Below are positions 27,201-36,830 of a DNA stretch of 37,309 nucleotides, in pieces. Positions within the stretch are counted from its first letter, which is position 1, and each line of letters begins with the position of its first letter. The position numbers and the translations under genes are program-made. Below the pieces are notes generated by a model that saw only the letters and a list, made by a program, of their open reading frames with translations, was not told the origin of the DNA and searched no databases. The DNA is from an uncultured Eubacterium sp. (GTDB lineage: Bacteria > Bacillota > Clostridia > Lachnospirales > Lachnospiraceae): assembly GCA_905236235.1 (NCBI GenBank), contig CAJOPA010000030.1, positions 1-37,309 of the forward strand, given 5' to 3'.

Positions 27201-27421
27201 TTCATGGACTCCAGATCCACCTGTCCCGCCGCCTGCATGATCTCTTCCAGAGATTTTGCAGACAAAAAAGACCCTTTATCCACATTCGTGGAGCAGACAC
27301 CGTGCGGTGTCACACTAAAGGTCTTTGGAACGTCAACCTCCCCGGTCTCGGCTCCTTTGGCCTGCCCGGGGGTAAACGATGTATGCATCTGCTCAGTTGT
27401 GAGATTTTGTTCAATGCGCAT
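24212..27421 (-). CDS. Large helical-repeat protein (DUF6240-like) with FliK/Flg_hook-like C-terminal region
   Basis: Start MRIEQNLTTEQ; repeated (L/I)hxxGhxhTxxNL-type units; C-terminal TVHLEIVRGTREKGKVEITLETELYGRIAAELSDLGSRVEGLIVGSDPQAADFLESIARTL. Confidence 0.75.
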   Translation of the reverse strand: MRIEQNLTTEQMHTSFTPGQAKGAETGEVDVPKTFSVTPHGVCSTNVDKGSFLSAKSLEEIMQAAGQVDLESMKDQLAVLSNTMTAEDYGEMMKEGFDPADTDVHAIVTVMDQIKMKLAEAGMDIRIFGDTPSTQKLEQMAGGSAEYARLSAALEAQDLPVSEDNLKQGTEAIAMAEGLPPLSDDHIQYLMENEMDLTIGNVYKAQHAASSEAMVATNRRTNRSDELEDQIREIVKEAGDLGEQSMETACWMVDQGLPLTPETLTRVRRMQELSLPMSEEEATASVTDALLRGKRPEDGCIIAEESELVRAKDAYEVLQNATPEDVDALVEKTEPITVKTLQEQAQKRAENLTSSKKKAENTEEEKRTAVYEEIAVSLSIEVTEVTQITARRQLEEARLAMSVQANFRLIRQGISIETRPLAQLVEDLKEAEKSFCKEMFEQNGVAFDDASFDLMSQTREMVEDLKSAPAETLGMQISSQLSIRVLYESSQTMRLQMEASARTYETLVSEAGRSESMYAEATGRYETMMTAPRADLGDSMQKAFRNVDDILEDLQLEKSAQNERAVRILAYNETEITRDSVAEIRVADSRVQALLKNLTPATTMHLIKNGINPIETEITKLTGEIEKIREENSYADDEDYAEFLWKMEHTEGIEDRDRQAYIGMYRLIHQIEKSDGAVIGALVKQGAELSLKNLLTSVKTRQRASVSADVDDDFGVTESVSFEGSTIASQLAAGFGGARQRSAEPEMIRNLLQQNGQSAAQGESFFNEMSYDAYDAYMEAAERETYDAKEAYLEAQTARMAECVDAEESVMRLLADHGVVTSVNMVYAAQDYFEKRNRLYQQVFGITFGEEEDTFAAAKQTILERMAEDMSSPKEMAEAQEALAEIAENVLRNMLPPADKVTSLDVRELRMMQNELQLHTSLARSEKYAIPVMVEDETATVHLEIVRGTREKGKVEITLETELYGRIAAELSDLGSRVEGLIVGSDPQAADFLESIARTLTAEISTEEKQAEIHVAQEPELDLTQFETVGGRGSAETDPSSEAYRAQTSSLYAMAKAFIASVIRTGRNQ

Positions 27422-27514
27422 AGGTCTTGCCTTTTGACGAAAATTTGCCCATCCATGTGCGCGTCCGAATCCATTCACGTTGTATTTCGGACAAAAAGTC
27501 AAAAAGCATAACCG

Positions 27515-30061
27515 TCAGGCGAAATCTTTCTCCCGAAGAATGACGCGATCCTGGTCGTCAAGCTTGTGCGAGAAGATATTGGAGAGTCTCGGCTTCTCTG
27601 CATTCTTGATGGCGCTATCGATAAATTCCTTGACTTCCGTCAAGGTAGTACCCTCGTTGTGACGTCGGATGTTGCCGATCTTTTTATACAATGCCAGCAC
27701 CGCCATCTCCTCCATGGCATAGCCCAACTCATCCGCATAGGACTTGCCAAAGCTTACCAGCTCGTCATTCGTAAAGATGGGGATCCGGATCTCCTCGGTG
27801 AATTTCTCCGCCAATGCGGGGGAAGCGTCAAGCACCTGGCCCATGCCCTTGCGGGTATCTTCCATGAAGACGACAAGGTCGTCCGTAGGACCGCTCATGG
27901 CCACAGCCAGCTCGTCCATCGTCTCCGGGGACATCTTGCTTGCATGTTCTATGATCAGATATCCACCGCGGATCCTTTCCACGATGTTCTTGATGTTCTT
28001 GTTGTTTAAGGTGTCTCCGGACACACGACCGACCTTTCTGTGGTTATGGTCCTTAGGTTGCAACACCTTGATAAAATTCGTTGCCAGCACAGTCTTACCC
28101 GTCCTGATACCGCCCTCGATCAGAACGTTACCGCTGTTGGATGTGCCGTCCTTTTCGCGGCTGCGCACGCCCTGCAGCACGGCGCAGATCTGCTTCTCCA
28201 TACCGCTGACCGGCACGAAATACGAAAAGATCTCCTTCTCCTCGGGCGTAAGGAATTCCAGGGACAGGGTATCCCATTTATTGGGCTTGTCCTTCTTGGG
28301 TGCCGCCTTCTCCGGGCTCTCCCCGATCTCTCGCAAAAGACCTTCCGCTACGGCGTCCGCGATCGCGTCCTCCCGCTCGTCTTTGACGATCTTGGCAACG
28401 GCATCCTCTACCAGGGTCTCCTCATTGACGTCCTCACTCTCAAAAAGCATCTCCGGCTCGTCCTCACCCTGCAGTTCACTCTCATCCTCCTGCATGCTGA
28501 TCGTTGCATGCATCAAAACTTCATCCGAGATCTCCGCGCTGCGTTCCGGATCTTCTCCGATGACTTCTTCTGCGGGGAACCCGTCTTCCATGCCGGTTTC
28601 AAACGCATTCTCAAACGCTTCCTCAGATGCTTCCTCAGACGCATCCTCGGTCGCTTCCACCGGCATCTGCTCGGACATGGGCGGGAGATTACCCGTATCA
28701 TTGATCCACGTGGGAACATCCAGCTCTGCCGTCTGCGTCAACGGAAGCTCCATCGTATGGGCAATGGGACGCTCCGGCGTCTCAAACTCGCGTGCCTTCT
28801 GGCTGTTTTCCACGATCTGTGCCACGTCCTGCGCAACAGATCCGATGGCATGCCCGCTCGAAAGCGCGTCCATCTCGGCAACGATCGCCTCCACTTCCGC
28901 GAGCTTGTCCATGATGTTACCGGTCTCTGCCAATGCTCTTGCCTTGGCGTTTTCCAGGCGCTTCTGCTTGGCTTCCTCCATGATGTTTTCTACGGCATGC
29001 TGCGTCTTTTCCCAGTCAGCCAAAATATCCGGGATCGACATCTGTCCCGTGATCTGCTTTTCCACCATGGCGTCTTCATCCACGGAGAAGCTCAGCTGTC
29101 CGCCGTTTTCCTCCGCAAGATATTCCGCAAAATCCGAGGTCATGCCCCGGTCGATCTCCTCGTCGGATGCGATATTGTCATACAGATCCGCCGGCTGCTC
29201 GATCTCCTGCAGCATGGGAATCCGGCTGTCCTCCACCATACGATGGATATTGTCCATCGCTGCGGTTACTTCTTCTTTTTCCGTGGCATCCATGATCTGC
29301 TGCATGCTCTTGGCAATCTCCTCCTGCAGATTCATGGTGTTGTATCGGTCAAAATCCGTCCGAATCGTGGGAATCGTGACGTCATTGTGCAGGATCTCTC
29401 CGGAAGCGTGCACATCCGCCGGTCCTACCCGCACGAATCCCTGCTGCCGCATCTTGATCTCTTCGTATAATTTTTTCTGCGAAGAAGTAAGCGGTGTGTA
29501 TAACAACTTTAATTCCAAAGCCTTTTCCACATATTCGCTGTCGCCGAACCAGAGCACGATCTCATCGCACAAAGCCACGCACTCCTCCGTGCGTCCGGAT
29601 TTGTGATACAGCTGTGCCAGCTCGTAGGCCCACTTGGGCTCAAAATCTCTTGCTTTTAACTGCTCCAATACGCCGATCAGTTCCTCGGCGGAAGCGCCTT
29701 TATTCTTGTCCAGGCGATACCGCAGTTCGTAACGCTTGCTGTTACGCGGTGCCACCTCGATATAATCGCGATAGTAATCCTCTGCCTCTTCGAATTTGCC
29801 TTCATCCATCGCAAGTTCCGCAAGGGCATAGATGACCGTCCTGCCCTCCGGGGAACGATCATATGCCATAAGAAGCAACTCCTTGCCTTCCTCAAAACGG
29901 CCGGCCTTGCCCATAACGCTTCCTACAAAACAAAGTGTTGCAGCACTGCGTACGCGCTTCCAGTTGATCTCAGCGATCTCGTCGGCCGCTTCGGCATATT
30001 GATGCTGTTCCGCCAGTTCGCGGATCTTTTGCATCTTGTCCTGGTATTCTACTCTGTCCAT
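27515..30061 (-). CDS. N-terminal TPR protein with C-terminal CbbX/SpoVK-like AAA+ domain
   Basis: N-terminal TPR units (KFEEAEDYYRDYIEVAPRN); acidic linker; C-terminal Walker A EGGIRTGKTVL, degenerate Walker B GGYLIIEHAS. Confidence 0.8.
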   Translation of the reverse strand: MDRVEYQDKMQKIRELAEQHQYAEAADEIAEINWKRVRSAATLCFVGSVMGKAGRFEEGKELLLMAYDRSPEGRTVIYALAELAMDEGKFEEAEDYYRDYIEVAPRNSKRYELRYRLDKNKGASAEELIGVLEQLKARDFEPKWAYELAQLYHKSGRTEECVALCDEIVLWFGDSEYVEKALELKLLYTPLTSSQKKLYEEIKMRQQGFVRVGPADVHASGEILHNDVTIPTIRTDFDRYNTMNLQEEIAKSMQQIMDATEKEEVTAAMDNIHRMVEDSRIPMLQEIEQPADLYDNIASDEEIDRGMTSDFAEYLAEENGGQLSFSVDEDAMVEKQITGQMSIPDILADWEKTQHAVENIMEEAKQKRLENAKARALAETGNIMDKLAEVEAIVAEMDALSSGHAIGSVAQDVAQIVENSQKAREFETPERPIAHTMELPLTQTAELDVPTWINDTGNLPPMSEQMPVEATEDASEEASEEAFENAFETGMEDGFPAEEVIGEDPERSAEISDEVLMHATISMQEDESELQGEDEPEMLFESEDVNEETLVEDAVAKIVKDEREDAIADAVAEGLLREIGESPEKAAPKKDKPNKWDTLSLEFLTPEEKEIFSYFVPVSGMEKQICAVLQGVRSREKDGTSNSGNVLIEGGIRTGKTVLATNFIKVLQPKDHNHRKVGRVSGDTLNNKNIKNIVERIRGGYLIIEHASKMSPETMDELAVAMSGPTDDLVVFMEDTRKGMGQVLDASPALAEKFTEEIRIPIFTNDELVSFGKSYADELGYAMEEMAVLALYKKIGNIRRHNEGTTLTEVKEFIDSAIKNAEKPRLSNIFSHKLDDQDRVILREKDFA

Positions 30062-30073
30062 AGATTCACCCCG

Positions 30074-31402
30074 TTATTCCTCTTCTTCCGACACCTTTTT
30101 GCTTTTCGCAGAGGCCTTTTCCTCCGGCGTCACGTAGAACAGTTCTTTGGTATCCTCATCGATCCCGCCGACATCAACATAGCTCGGCAGATCGATGGGT
30201 AGATTTTTCTTCTTTAAATTGGTATTGATCAATTTACGCAAAATATTGTAAATGCTTGCAAACAACGGAACACCGATCAGCATGCCCACAAAACCGAACA
30301 ATCCTCCGAAAAGCAGGATGGCAAATACCACCCAGAAGGAAGACAGCCCCGTGGCGGGTCCCAAAATATGCGGTCCGATGATATTGCCATCGATCTGCTG
30401 CAAGATCAGGATCAAAACCAAAAACAGCAAGCCCTGCAACGGATTGTTGATGATCACCAGAAACGCGCAGGGGATCGCGCCGATAAAGGGACCGAAGAAC
30501 GGTATGATATTGGTGATGCCGATCACCACAGAGATCAACGCGATATACGGGAATTTGAAGATCGTCATCAGAATAAAGGTCAGTACTCCTATGATCAGTG
30601 AATCCACGATCTTACCGACGACAAATCCCGTAAAGATCATATGCGTCTCTTTTGCCGTTTCAAGGATCGCATTGACTGCGCGCGGCTTAAAGAGGAGACA
30701 AACAATCTTTTTCATCTGAGAGACAAATTTTTCTTTATCAAACAATACATAGACCGCCACCACAAATCCGACGATGATATTGATGAGGATCTTTACCACG
30801 CTGAATACGCCGCTTGTCACCTGCAGTGCGATCTCGCCGAGCTTTGCCGTCCAGTCACTGCCCAGAATGGATTGCAGATAGCCGGTAAAGTTTTCCGTAA
30901 TCTGATCGATGTATTGCGCGATGTCCGACTCCTCACCCACGATGCCTTTGAGCCACTCGGAGAAACCAACTGCCTGGGACGGGAGGTTCTTGGACAAAAG
31001 TACGATACTCTCCACGATCTGAGGGATCAATACCCGCAACACGCCCGCAATGACCAAAAGCACAAGCACCAGAGAAATGGTGATGCTGATCATGCGTGTA
31101 ACGCGAACCGCGGTTATCTGCTTCTTGCAAGACTTCTTAAAAAGCGGCAATATTTTTCTGTCGAAAAAATTGACCATGGGAGACGTGGCGTATCCCACCA
31201 CGATACCGATGATGACCGCCTGCAAAGCCGTGCAGACCAGATCAATCTGTTTCTTGATGGCCGGCAGGTTGGAAACGATCAAAAACATCAAAACCGTCAG
31301 AACCGCCACCACCAAGATGGCCAGCATGATCCCCTGGTACGGCTTTAAGATGCGCCCGCGTTCGTTTTTGGTCTCGGTTGCTTTCTCCTGTGTTTCTCCC
31401 AT
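30074..31402 (-). CDS. AI-2E family transporter (PerM/YtvI-like)
   Basis: Multiple TMs with IGITNIIPFFGPFIGAIPCAFLVIINNP and DGNIIGPHILGPATGLSSFWVVFAILLFGGLFGFVGMLIGVP. Confidence 0.93.
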   Translation of the reverse strand: MGETQEKATETKNERGRILKPYQGIMLAILVVAVLTVLMFLIVSNLPAIKKQIDLVCTALQAVIIGIVVGYATSPMVNFFDRKILPLFKKSCKKQITAVRVTRMISITISLVLVLLVIAGVLRVLIPQIVESIVLLSKNLPSQAVGFSEWLKGIVGEESDIAQYIDQITENFTGYLQSILGSDWTAKLGEIALQVTSGVFSVVKILINIIVGFVVAVYVLFDKEKFVSQMKKIVCLLFKPRAVNAILETAKETHMIFTGFVVGKIVDSLIIGVLTFILMTIFKFPYIALISVVIGITNIIPFFGPFIGAIPCAFLVIINNPLQGLLFLVLILILQQIDGNIIGPHILGPATGLSSFWVVFAILLFGGLFGFVGMLIGVPLFASIYNILRKLINTNLKKKNLPIDLPSYVDVGGIDEDTKELFYVTPEEKASAKSKKVSEEEE

Positions 31403-31444
31403 GTCCCCATATCCTCACATTTTACGCCCCCGAAGCGTATATCT

Positions 31445-33745
31445 TTAACCCTTATAGTAATTGATCAGGCATCCTTTTTCGATGATCTCGCGTTCATCAT
31501 CCGTAAGATCTCCCATGAAAAGCGGGATCTTTACCAGCTTGCCGTCGCGAACAACGTATGCCTCGATCTCCTGCTTCTTGTCCGCTACCGCCTTGGCGAT
31601 CTCCGGAAGGAAAATATAATCTTCCTTGTGGAACGGAAGGTCCGTGTCTTTGGTTAACAACGGCAGCATGCCCCAGTTGATCAGGTTGGAACGATATCTC
31701 TTTGTTGCATATTCCCTCGCGATATTGGCCCAACCGCCCAATACCTTCTGGCAGGATGCTGCCTGCTCTCTTGCCGATCCGTCGCCGGGCTTTACGGCAA
31801 AGATCGTACTGCCCACGCCGAGGTTGTCCTTCGATACATCCGGGTACTGCGTCCGGATAGCCGCCAGTACCGGGGCAAGCTCCGCAAACGCCTCCTCCGG
31901 CTGTCTGCCTTCCTCAATGGCCTTCTGCGCCGTCTGTACCGCCTTGGCTTTGCCTACGTATTCAGGATCCTTGCGGGACAGGGTAAACTCCGCGAGTCCC
32001 AACGGATTGGAACGATAGGAAGACGTCTCCCCGGAGGGGATCAACTCATCCGTGGTGGTAACGGGATCATGGATCTCGGAAACCACCTTCAAAACCATAT
32101 GCTTTGGCAATGCGCTCATCGCCGGCCAGTCTTTGATGTTCGGTCCGAACTGCACTTCGCAGGTGGGATCTGCCACACCCTTGCTGTCAAAAACGCGTTT
32201 CTCATAGATAGTGCTGTCAAAGAAATACGCCGGTGCCTTGTAGGTCACGTCCACTTCCGTTGCCGGCGTCAGACGTCCTTTGTTTTTCGCCGTTGCAGCG
32301 ATGGAACGCGCATCCATAAGCGCCACGGAAGCGATCTGGCCGCTCTGCAGCTTGCTTCCCTCCCTGTTCGGGAAATTTCTCGTGGAATGGCGAATGGAAA
32401 ATGCATTGTTGGCGGGTGTGTCTCCCGCGCCGAAACATGGTCCGCAGAACGCCGTTTTTAATACAGCGCCCGTGCCCATCAGTTTTGCGGCCGCGCCGTT
32501 TTTCACCAGTTCCATATAGATCGGCATACTTGCCGGATAAACACTGAGCGTAAACGCATCGCAACCGATGCTGGCATTCTCCAGAATGTCCGCTGCCGCG
32601 CAGATGTTTTCAAATCCGCCGCCGGCGCATCCCGCGATAATGCCCTGCTCCACGTAGAATTTGCCGTCACGTACTTTGTCCCGCAGGGAGAAATCCACCG
32701 CTCCCTCCAGGCTGACTTTGGCTCTCTCTTCACAATCATGCAATACGTCGTCAAGGTTGGCGTTCACCTCCTCGATCGTGTACGCATTGCTCGGATGGAA
32801 CGGCATCGCGATCATGGGGCGGATCGCGGAAAGGTCTACCTCGATCACGCCTTCGTAGTAAGCCACCTCGCCCGGATGCAGCTCCTTATAATCCTCGCTT
32901 CTGCCGTGGATATCGTAGAATTCGCGGATCTTTTCGTCCGTGCTCCAGATAGAGGACAGGCAGGTCGTCTCCGTTGTCATGACATCGATCCCGATCCTAA
33001 AGTCCGCGGAAAGATTGGCAACGCCCGGTCCCACGAATTCCATGACCTTGTTGTTGACATAGCCTTTTTCAAATACCGCGCCGATGATCGCCAGCGCCAC
33101 GTCCTGCGGGCCGACGCCCGGTACCGGTTCTCCGGTCAGGACCACAGCCACCACATCAGGGAGATTGATATCATAGGTCTTGCCCAAAAGCTGTTTTACA
33201 AGCTCCGGTCCACCCTCGCCCATCGCCATGGTGCCCAGCGCGCCGTAGCGGGTGTGACTGTCGGATCCGAGGATCATCTTGCCGCCGCCTGCCAGCATCT
33301 CTCTGGCAAACTGATGGATGACCGCCTGGTGCGGAGGCACATACACGCCGCCGTAACGCTTCGCGCAGGTCAGTCCAAACATGTGGTCATCTTCGTTAAT
33401 GGTACCACCCACCGCGCACAGAGAGTTATGACAGTTGGTCAGCACATAGGGAACCGGAAATCTCTCCAGACCCGATGCCCGCGCCGTTTGAATGATCCCC
33501 ACAAAAGTGATGTCGTGGGAAGTCAGTTTGTCAAATTTGATCTTTAACTTCGCCGGATCCTGCGATGTGTTGTGCTCCTGCAAAATCCCATAGGCCATGG
33601 TATTTTGCTTGGCCTCCTCTTTTGACACCGCCTTGCCGTACGCATCGGCAATCCGCGCTGCGCTCGCACCGCTTTCCGGAATGATCTCCTGTTCTCTTAT
33701 GATATAGGCTCCGCCATCGTGTAATCTAACCATGTCATCCTCCAT
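31445..33745 (-). CDS. Aconitase-superfamily hydratase (YbhJ-like)
   Basis: Aconitase features: [62 protein letters not shown]-terminal swivel domain. Confidence 0.85.
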   Translation of the reverse strand: MEDDMVRLHDGGAYIIREQEIIPESGASAARIADAYGKAVSKEEAKQNTMAYGILQEHNTSQDPAKLKIKFDKLTSHDITFVGIIQTARASGLERFPVPYVLTNCHNSLCAVGGTINEDDHMFGLTCAKRYGGVYVPPHQAVIHQFAREMLAGGGKMILGSDSHTRYGALGTMAMGEGGPELVKQLLGKTYDINLPDVVAVVLTGEPVPGVGPQDVALAIIGAVFEKGYVNNKVMEFVGPGVANLSADFRIGIDVMTTETTCLSSIWSTDEKIREFYDIHGRSEDYKELHPGEVAYYEGVIEVDLSAIRPMIAMPFHPSNAYTIEEVNANLDDVLHDCEERAKVSLEGAVDFSLRDKVRDGKFYVEQGIIAGCAGGGFENICAAADILENASIGCDAFTLSVYPASMPIYMELVKNGAAAKLMGTGAVLKTAFCGPCFGAGDTPANNAFSIRHSTRNFPNREGSKLQSGQIASVALMDARSIAATAKNKGRLTPATEVDVTYKAPAYFFDSTIYEKRVFDSKGVADPTCEVQFGPNIKDWPAMSALPKHMVLKVVSEIHDPVTTTDELIPSGETSSYRSNPLGLAEFTLSRKDPEYVGKAKAVQTAQKAIEEGRQPEEAFAELAPVLAAIRTQYPDVSKDNLGVGSTIFAVKPGDGSAREQAASCQKVLGGWANIAREYATKRYRSNLINWGMLPLLTKDTDLPFHKEDYIFLPEIAKAVADKKQEIEAYVVRDGKLVKIPLFMGDLTDDEREIIEKGCLINYYKG

Positions 33746-33760
33746 CTTGATATTACTTCT

Positions 33761-33790
33761 ATTATACTATATCTATGTACCAAAGCACAA
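33761..33790 (-). promoter_or_regulatory. Putative promoter for the YbhJ-like gene
   Basis: Minus strand TTGTGC-N18-TATAAT. Confidence 0.4.
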
Positions 33791-33815
33791 GCAAACCACT
33801 TGTTTTTGTGCCTTT

Positions 33816-34649
33816 CTAGTTTAAAATACCCGCTGCCAGCAAAACCAGGACATTGCAGTTATACAATAGCGATGTCACCGGGTTGGCATTGGCAAGCTCC
33901 GCCACCTGTGCGCCAAACTCCGTATAACTGAACACGCTGACCAAAAGGAACAAAAGCCACACGGCAATCACGCCTTCCACGATGCCGAGCGCAAGGCCCG
34001 CCCCGTGATTGACCTCCCGCAGTCCGGGCAGGTCAGCGATCCTGCTGATCAATGCAAAAAGCAGCCGCAGCACCAGATAAACCACCCAGAACATCGTAAA
34101 ATACACCAGCGCCGAAAAAAGCAGGGTTGCCATGTTTTCTGCCATATCGTCGATCAGGCCCGTCGCTTCCGCCGCATCTGTCACACCTTCCACCAGGCGC
34201 TGTGCCGTACTTTGCGTAAGCTCTTCCTTGGCATTCTCCGGCAGTTCCACGCCCGACTGCTCGAGCAGGATCTGCTGCGCCGCGAGCTGTTCCTCCGTTG
34301 TCCCACCGCCCTCTAGCGCCTCGCTGTAGTCCACGATCTCCGGCAGGACGATCTCTGTATCCGCCCCTTCTTCGATCGCGCTTTCAAGCACGCTCTCGGC
34401 GCTGTCCGTTACGGTCTCCTCGATGATATCCCTGCATTGATCAAGCAGTGTCGCATACCAGTCCGTATTCGTTTTTAAATACCCGGTCACCTGCGGCGTA
34501 ACCACCGTTACCACCACCAGTGTTACCACGATACAGACCAGTGAAAATGCGACCTTGACCAGTCCCTTGCGATATCCTCGAAACGCAAACGCCGCCAAGA
34601 TCAGCAACGTCACCCAAAACACGCTGTTTTGCAGCCACAAAATATCCAT
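33816..34649 (-). CDS. CvpA family protein
   Basis: Polytopic membrane protein: FRGYRKGLVKVAFSLVCIVVTLVVV...YFTMFWVVYLVLRLLFALISRIADLPGLREVNHGAGLALGIVEGVI. Confidence 0.88.
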   Translation of the reverse strand: MDILWLQNSVFWVTLLILAAFAFRGYRKGLVKVAFSLVCIVVTLVVVTVVTPQVTGYLKTNTDWYATLLDQCRDIIEETVTDSAESVLESAIEEGADTEIVLPEIVDYSEALEGGGTTEEQLAAQQILLEQSGVELPENAKEELTQSTAQRLVEGVTDAAEATGLIDDMAENMATLLFSALVYFTMFWVVYLVLRLLFALISRIADLPGLREVNHGAGLALGIVEGVIAVWLLFLLVSVFSYTEFGAQVAELANANPVTSLLYNCNVLVLLAAGILN

Positions 34650-34667
34650 TCCGTCCTCCTGTATAAA

Positions 34668-35810
34668 CTATAGCAAACGGATCCTGTCCGTATGATCTTC
34701 AAATACGATCTCATAGATGGGAAGGATCCCCACATTTCGAACGCACAATATCGTATCTTCAAAAGTGTAGGCAAATTTCTCGATCCCAAAATGCGTAAAG
34801 ATCACCAGGTCGTGGTCGCCGTATACGGCAATCTGACCGTTGGCCAATACCTGCACCTTTTTGTAATTGATATCCAACCCTTCGGAAAAAATCTCCTTGC
34901 CTTTGGTCGAATACAAAGTCATCTGATAAGCAGCCGTTCCTTCCGCATTCCCCGATGCCGTGGCAACGCTTATGGAATTGCGGGTAACGGTGCCAAAAAC
35001 ATGATTGCCGTAAAAAATGCTCTCCGGCTCCTCCTCCGGCACGATCTCGTTTACAAGCTCCGGCTGTTTTGTGCCGTTATATACATAGATCCCGCCGTCG
35101 GTATAAACCACCAGCGTCGTATCCGTAATAAACGCCACCTTCGCGATCATGGTGTCCTCAAAGGCAAACGTCCCTACCAGGTTGTCGATCTCATTTTGGC
35201 CCACGGAACTGAAATTATAGAAAGCAAGCGTACTGTCCACCTTGCCCGCGGAAAGAGACAAAAATCCCACCGCTAACGTCGTGCCGTCCTCGGAGATCGC
35301 AATGCTCATGGGATATCCCGAATTTTCCATACGGATGGTTCCCTGCGCGATCTGTGTGCCATCCTTTCCGTAGACGCACAGATAGTAAACGCCGTCATTA
35401 ACGCAGACCGCTGCCACCGTCCCCTTCTCAGAGACGCTCACCTGCAGGATCTCACTGCCCGTCTCCATCTTGCCGGCAAGCCCGTCCTTATCCAATACGT
35501 AGATCTGACGGCCGCCCCACTCTCCTACGGCAATATAATCATCCCCTACGGAAAGCAGGGGCTCATCCATCTCATAACTCTGATTCCATACCGTGTTGCC
35601 GTCACTGTCTACGCAGGTAATACCGTCGCTGCCGTACTTCACAAACCGGTTTCCGAAAGCAACATACCGGGTAGACTGCGCATCCGTATGCCGCAGGGAC
35701 TGTATCACGTCGTAAGACGAATAGCTTCTTACCTGCAAAAAAAGCAGGAAAGCCACGATCGCCAACACAACGACCCCTATGCATATCCAACCCAATCTGA
35801 TCCGCTTCAT
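34668..35810 (-). CDS. DUF5711-like single-TM beta-propeller protein
   Basis: N-terminal TM, repeated beta-blade segments (YVAFGNRFVKYGSDGITCVDSDGNTVWNQSYEM); family name from memory. Confidence 0.75.
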   Translation of the reverse strand: MKRIRLGWICIGVVVLAIVAFLLFLQVRSYSSYDVIQSLRHTDAQSTRYVAFGNRFVKYGSDGITCVDSDGNTVWNQSYEMDEPLLSVGDDYIAVGEWGGRQIYVLDKDGLAGKMETGSEILQVSVSEKGTVAAVCVNDGVYYLCVYGKDGTQIAQGTIRMENSGYPMSIAISEDGTTLAVGFLSLSAGKVDSTLAFYNFSSVGQNEIDNLVGTFAFEDTMIAKVAFITDTTLVVYTDGGIYVYNGTKQPELVNEIVPEEEPESIFYGNHVFGTVTRNSISVATASGNAEGTAAYQMTLYSTKGKEIFSEGLDINYKKVQVLANGQIAVYGDHDLVIFTHFGIEKFAYTFEDTILCVRNVGILPIYEIVFEDHTDRIRLL

Positions 35811-35830
35811 ACAACCTGTCCTTTACAGGG

Positions 35831-35858
35831 AAAAAGAGCTTCGCTCTCCGAAGCTCTT
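35831..35858 (-). terminator. Rho-independent terminator downstream of recR
   Basis: Perfect 10-bp stem AAGAGCTTCG/CGAAGCTCTT with T5 on the minus strand. Confidence 0.85.
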
Positions 35859-35860
35859 AC

Positions 35861-36457
35861 CTATAACTCCGTCCGCCCTTCCAGCGCACGCAAAAGGGTT
35901 ACTTCGTCAATATATTCGATATCGCCGCCCACCGGAACACCGCTCGCGATCCTTGTGACACGGATCCCCGTAGGCTTTACCAAACGGCTGATATACATCG
36001 CCGTCGCCTCTCCCTCAATACTGGAATTGGTGGCGATGATCACTTCATCCACATCCTGCTGCAATCGCACGAGCAGTTCCTTTAATCGTATATCCTCCGG
36101 ACCGATCCCCAACATGGGAGAAATGGCGCCGTGCAACACGTGATACACGCCATTGTAGCGCCCCGTCTTTTCATAAGCCACCAGATCGCGGGTATTTTCC
36201 ACTACCATGATCTGTCGGTGGTCGCGGTTTGGATTGCTGCAGATCGGACATACCTCTTCATCCGTAAGGGTCAGGCACTCCTTGCAATATCGCACATGCT
36301 CCCTTGCATCCGTCAGAGAAAACGCCAGATCCTCCACCTCTTCCTTGGGCATGGACAACACATGAAACGCCAGTCTTTGCGCCGTCTTGCTGCCGATACC
36401 GGGAAGTCGTGAGAGAGATTCAATGAGTTTCGCGATCTGTTTGCTGTAATACTCCAT
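35861..36457 (-). CDS. recR: Recombination mediator RecR
   Basis: [20 protein letters not shown], zinc finger [16 protein letters not shown], Toprim region. Confidence 0.97.
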   Translation of the reverse strand: MEYYSKQIAKLIESLSRLPGIGSKTAQRLAFHVLSMPKEEVEDLAFSLTDAREHVRYCKECLTLTDEEVCPICSNPNRDHRQIMVVENTRDLVAYEKTGRYNGVYHVLHGAISPMLGIGPEDIRLKELLVRLQQDVDEVIIATNSSIEGEATAMYISRLVKPTGIRVTRIASGVPVGGDIEYIDEVTLLRALEGRTEL

Positions 36458-36474
36458 GCATCTACTCCATAGGA

Positions 36475-36813
36475 TCAGAACGGAAATCCGCCGCCCGTGA
36501 TCTTTGACATCGCATTGCTGGAATACTCTTCCACCATGCGAAGCGCCTCATTGGTTGCCGCAACAATAAGATCTTCCAGCATCTCAATATCCTCGGGGTC
36601 TACCACTTCCTCGGAAAGTTTCACCTTAACGATCTCCCGTTTCCCGGAAACCGTAACCTCCACCGCGCCGCCGCCGGCGGTTGCGGTCATTTCCATTTCT
36701 TCGAGTTCCTTCGTCGTCTCTTCCATTTGACGCTGCATCTTTTGCGCCTGCTTCATCAGCTGGTTCATGTTCGCCCCGCCCATTCCGCCGGGGAATCCTC
36801 CTCTTTTCGCCAT
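36475..36813 (-). CDS. YbaB/EbfC family nucleoid-associated protein
   Basis: [50 protein letters not shown]; adjacent to recR. Confidence 0.96.
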   Translation of the reverse strand: MAKRGGFPGGMGGANMNQLMKQAQKMQRQMEETTKELEEMEMTATAGGGAVEVTVSGKREIVKVKLSEEVVDPEDIEMLEDLIVAATNEALRMVEEYSSNAMSKITGGGFPF

Positions 36814-36830
36814 GATCGGCTCCTTTCTCC

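Noticed and set aside
28040-29470. 476-aa plus-strand ORF
   Set aside because: Antisense shadow of the same gene; His/Arg/Leu-rich translation, no domain or SD.
27744-29606. 620-aa plus-strand ORF
   Set aside because: Lies wholly antisense to the TPR-AAA gene; Ser/Ile/Cys-rich low-complexity translation typical of the reverse frame of an Asp/Glu/Ala-rich protein; no recognisable domain.
32738-33547. 269-aa plus-strand ORF
   Set aside because: Antisense to the aconitase-like gene; no plausible domain.
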